This document shows, piece by piece, positions 61,766 to 64,000 of a stretch of 64,000 nucleotides of DNA. Where the stretch lies: the NCBI GenBank assembly GCA_003993805.1, contig RSEF01000027.1, positions 168,419 to 232,418 of the forward strand, written 5' to 3'. Each line of letters starts with the position of its first letter. Position 1 is the first letter of the stretch. Under the pieces are notes generated by a model. The model did no database searches and was not told where the DNA came from. It saw nothing but the letters and a program-made list of their open reading frames with translations. Source of the DNA: Himantopus leucocephalus. Its lineage: Eukaryota; Chordata; Aves; Charadriiformes; Recurvirostridae. The position numbers were made by a program, and so were the translations under genes.

Positions 61766-64000
61766 CGAATAATATTATCACAGTCCCTGCAGAATAGATT
61801 CTCTCCCATGGCAAATCACTTGATTGTGTTTTCTAAACTGAGAGTGACATTGCTTTGACCAGGCATTACTGAACATAACATTTATATCTGATACAAGAAA
61901 CAATACAGGAGCCCGGTTCCTGGACACACACCCTTGTCAGCAACTTTATTCAGGCTGCGTTCGTTAGGAAGAGAAGCAGACTCCAGCTCCCAAGCCCTGC
62001 CCCCCCCATCCTTCCAGCATTTGCTGGCAAATAAGTCAGAGCCCAACCGTGTGCGATGCCAAGACAAAGGGGTGGAGGCAGATGCCAAATCACTTTCAAG
62101 CCCATGACAGAGCCCTGAGTCACCCAAACTGGAGCAGCTCTCCCAGAATGGGCTCCTCTTACAAAAGTGCTGTTGCTGCAGCAACACTAATCCACACGCC
62201 AGTGGGCAGAGAGATAATGTAAGGGATGCGACAGCAGATTCGTTTGCTCAACGCCATGCTCAGACAAGGGGAAATTATAGTAAACTAGAGGGATCTGCTT
62301 GCTCTGTTTTGAAGCCCTTTGTTGTGGGAACTCCTCAGGCAAAGGGCTTCTGACATTAGAGGGAATGAGTCTCAGTGCAGGCGAACGGCTCGGGTCTGAC
62401 CCCGCTCCCTGCTCTCTGGCTGGGCAATCCCACAAACCGAGCGAGAAAGGGATTTGGCAAAGCTCCCTTCGCTGTCTGGGCTGGGAGAGGGACTTCTCCA
62501 CAAGACCACTGGAGGCCCTGAGGTCAGAGCTGGACCGTGCATCACACCTGCTCTGATCTGAGGAGCATTCAGGTCCCATCCCCAATCACTCCCTAGCCAT
62601 CACTCGTGTCACCATCGGCCTCCAAGGCCATCAGCGCTGCAGCAATGGCCCCTCTCTGCGCACCCCTCCTGTCCTGCTCTGCTCGGCGGACTGCCTTGCT
62701 CCCGCACAGCACTAAGGAAGGTGCTTCTAGGCCCAGGCAGGCAGTGCGGTCACCATCACCAAAGCCTGGCAAGGGGGGTAATACAGAAAAAATACGCAAA
62801 TGTGAACATTGGCTGATTGGGTCAGCTGAGGAAATAACTTTAGGAAGTTACACAAGGTTTGGGGTGGGCTAATTATGCCCTTTGCTGCCCTCTGACTCAC
62901 CCCATGGTCAAGCAGGGGGTGAAAGCCAATTGTCCCACCTGTGGGGCTGGAATTGGCCCTTGCCAGGTCTCAGACTTGCCCAGCTCATAAAGCAGAACTA
63001 GGTCTGGGGAGGAAGCAGCAATCACCCAAAAATCAGGAAAAAGGACCACAAGAACAGGGAGTAGCTGGCAATGTACTAGAGTGGAAGCACGGAGCATGAT
63101 GGATGTGGAGGTCAGGATCCTGCAGAAAGAGCCTGGCTTCAAGGGAGCAAAGGCAATATGGACACTGCAAAGAGGGTTGGCAGTAACAAAGGACATGGGG
63201 CCAGGCTGTTCCTTCAAGAACATGGGCATGACAGCTGAGGATAAAGTACATCGAATGACTCAGGAGAGAAAAACAGAGCTGAGGGGACAGTTGGAGCTTT
63301 AAAGGGAGGGGACACAGCTGAGGACGTAACCAGCAAGGGATGCATGAAGACCCTGTAGAAATGTACTCATGTAGAAAGAGAAACCTTTCAGTACCTGGAA
63401 TAGGGCTCAGAGGCAGAGGAGGAGGGGAAGGGATGGTTGGGAACAGAAAAACAGAGGTGTGGGTGACATGAGAAGAGGAGGGATAGTTGAGATTGCAGTA
63501 TGCAACTGTATGGAAAGTTATGGAGGAAGAAAGCTGTGACTGAGCGAAGGGAACGTGAACGGAAGATATTTTGGGGGTGAGACATTCTCCCATCAGAAAG
63601 AGAATGATTTTAGGGTTGAATTTTCAACAGGTGATGCTGGGTGATAGAACCCAAATTGGAAACAAGAGGCTTTCTAGGCCAGGTATTAAAAAAGCACGAG
63701 GTTAGGAAGTTTGAGATTTTTGCCTTGCCAGTTCCCATCTCAGTACTGACCGGGGCGGACACAGGAAGGAAAGAGGAGAAATGAGAGGTGGGGAGGAGGG
63801 TAAGAAGAACTGCCCTAGCAGTTATGCTGGGTCTGGACAGACAGATGACAATTCCAGCTCCTGACTGTCTCAGAAAGCTCAACCAGGCAAACAGGTAGGG
63901 GTGGTTGCAAGAATCATTGTCTTTGTGTCAATGGCATTCAAACCATCTAGTACTTCCTTTTTCTCTTTGCGCTCTTCCCTCCCACCACCCCGCCATGTTT
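61766..64000. other. WNT3 intron 1, end of window
   Basis: No exon of WNT3 and no repeat recognised. From about 63060 to 63620 the plus strand is strongly purine-rich (A+G), giving a 186-codon open frame on the opposite strand rich in Ser, Pro and Leu; this is a composition effect. A segment at 62230-62360 contains CCCTTTGTTGTGGG (SOX/TCF-like). Confidence 0.5.

Larger units (their letters stand above)
46017..64000 (+). other. WNT3: WNT3 intron 1 (partial)
   Basis: Begins with gtaagatttt at 46017 and runs to the end of the window, so it is at least 17984 bases. Long first introns are usual for WNT3. It holds a homeodomain-type motif cluster just inside the donor, CR1 copies at 52.3-52.9 and 56.7 kb, an antisense ERVL-like remnant at 59.5-60.5 kb or beyond, and the octamer cluster at 61.6-61.8 kb. 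No open frame here looks like WNT3 exon 2 or any other known protein. Confidence 0.8.

Noticed and set aside
63033..63593. 186-codon minus-strand open frame rich in Ser, Pro, Leu and His
   Set aside because: It is opposite a purine-rich tract and its composition follows from that; no motif supports a protein.
46017..64000. Search for WNT3 exon 2
   Set aside because: No frame shows the expected GQQYTSL, WNC or other Wnt N-domain motifs; exon 2 must lie beyond 64000.
1..64000. CRISPR arrays, bacterial operons, rRNA and tRNA genes
   Set aside because: No spaced direct-repeat array, rRNA-like block or clear tRNA cloverleaf was noticed; the window is vertebrate genomic DNA.

Overview
This is a vertebrate nuclear genomic window, almost certainly from a bird. 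The evidence is small-intron Wnt genes, about 15 CR1 LINE copies ending in the avian ATTCTATG-type 8-mer tail, a relic of an older CR1/L3-like LINE, an endogenous retrovirus of a type common in neoavian genomes, and GC around 40 to 45% outside one strong CpG island. Three 100-N gaps (4337-4436, 18890-18989, 45395-45494) and two single Ns mark a draft assembly. The layout matches the WNT9B-WNT3 locus known from human 17q21 and chicken chromosome 27.

Region 1 to 22.9 kb: a complete four-exon WNT9B on the minus strand. Exon 4 is 3537-4013, exon 3 is 5157-5422, exon 2 is 11174-11430 and exon 1 is 22786-22868. All splice sites and phases agree and give a 360-residue Wnt ligand with 24 cysteines and the lipidation serine. 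Introns 1 and 2 carry CR1 copies and an ancient L3-like LINE relic. The promoter lies in a CpG island (about 22040-23180) with a TATA-like box and a G-quadruplex-capable GGGAC repeat. Positions 1-3536 are 3' flank and possible 3' UTR; no further gene was recognised there.

Region 22.9 to 45.6 kb: intergenic DNA shared by two head-to-head Wnt genes. I see no convincing coding gene. It holds CR1 copies at 23.4-24.5, 32.8-33.0, 34.1 and 35.9 kb, two perfect hairpins, and from about 36 kb a stretch with no recognisable transposons that runs through the WNT3 promoter to about 52 kb.

Region 45.6 to 64 kb: the WNT3 promoter and first coding exon (45937-46016, plus strand), then more than 18 kb of WNT3 intron 1. 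Exon 2 is not in the window. The intron contains CR1 copies (52.3-52.9 and 56.7-57.0 kb), an antisense, broken ERVL-like provirus remnant (59.5 to at least 60.5 kb) and a cluster of octamer (POU) motifs at 61.57-61.76 kb that looks like an enhancer.

Both genes encode secreted, lipid-modified Wnt ligands. Their head-to-head arrangement across about 23 kb suggests shared regulatory DNA. I found no novel gene system. The points most worth checking are the octamer cluster, the transposon-poor block around the WNT3 promoter, the repeat-built WNT9B promoter and signal peptide, and the internally deleted ERV.
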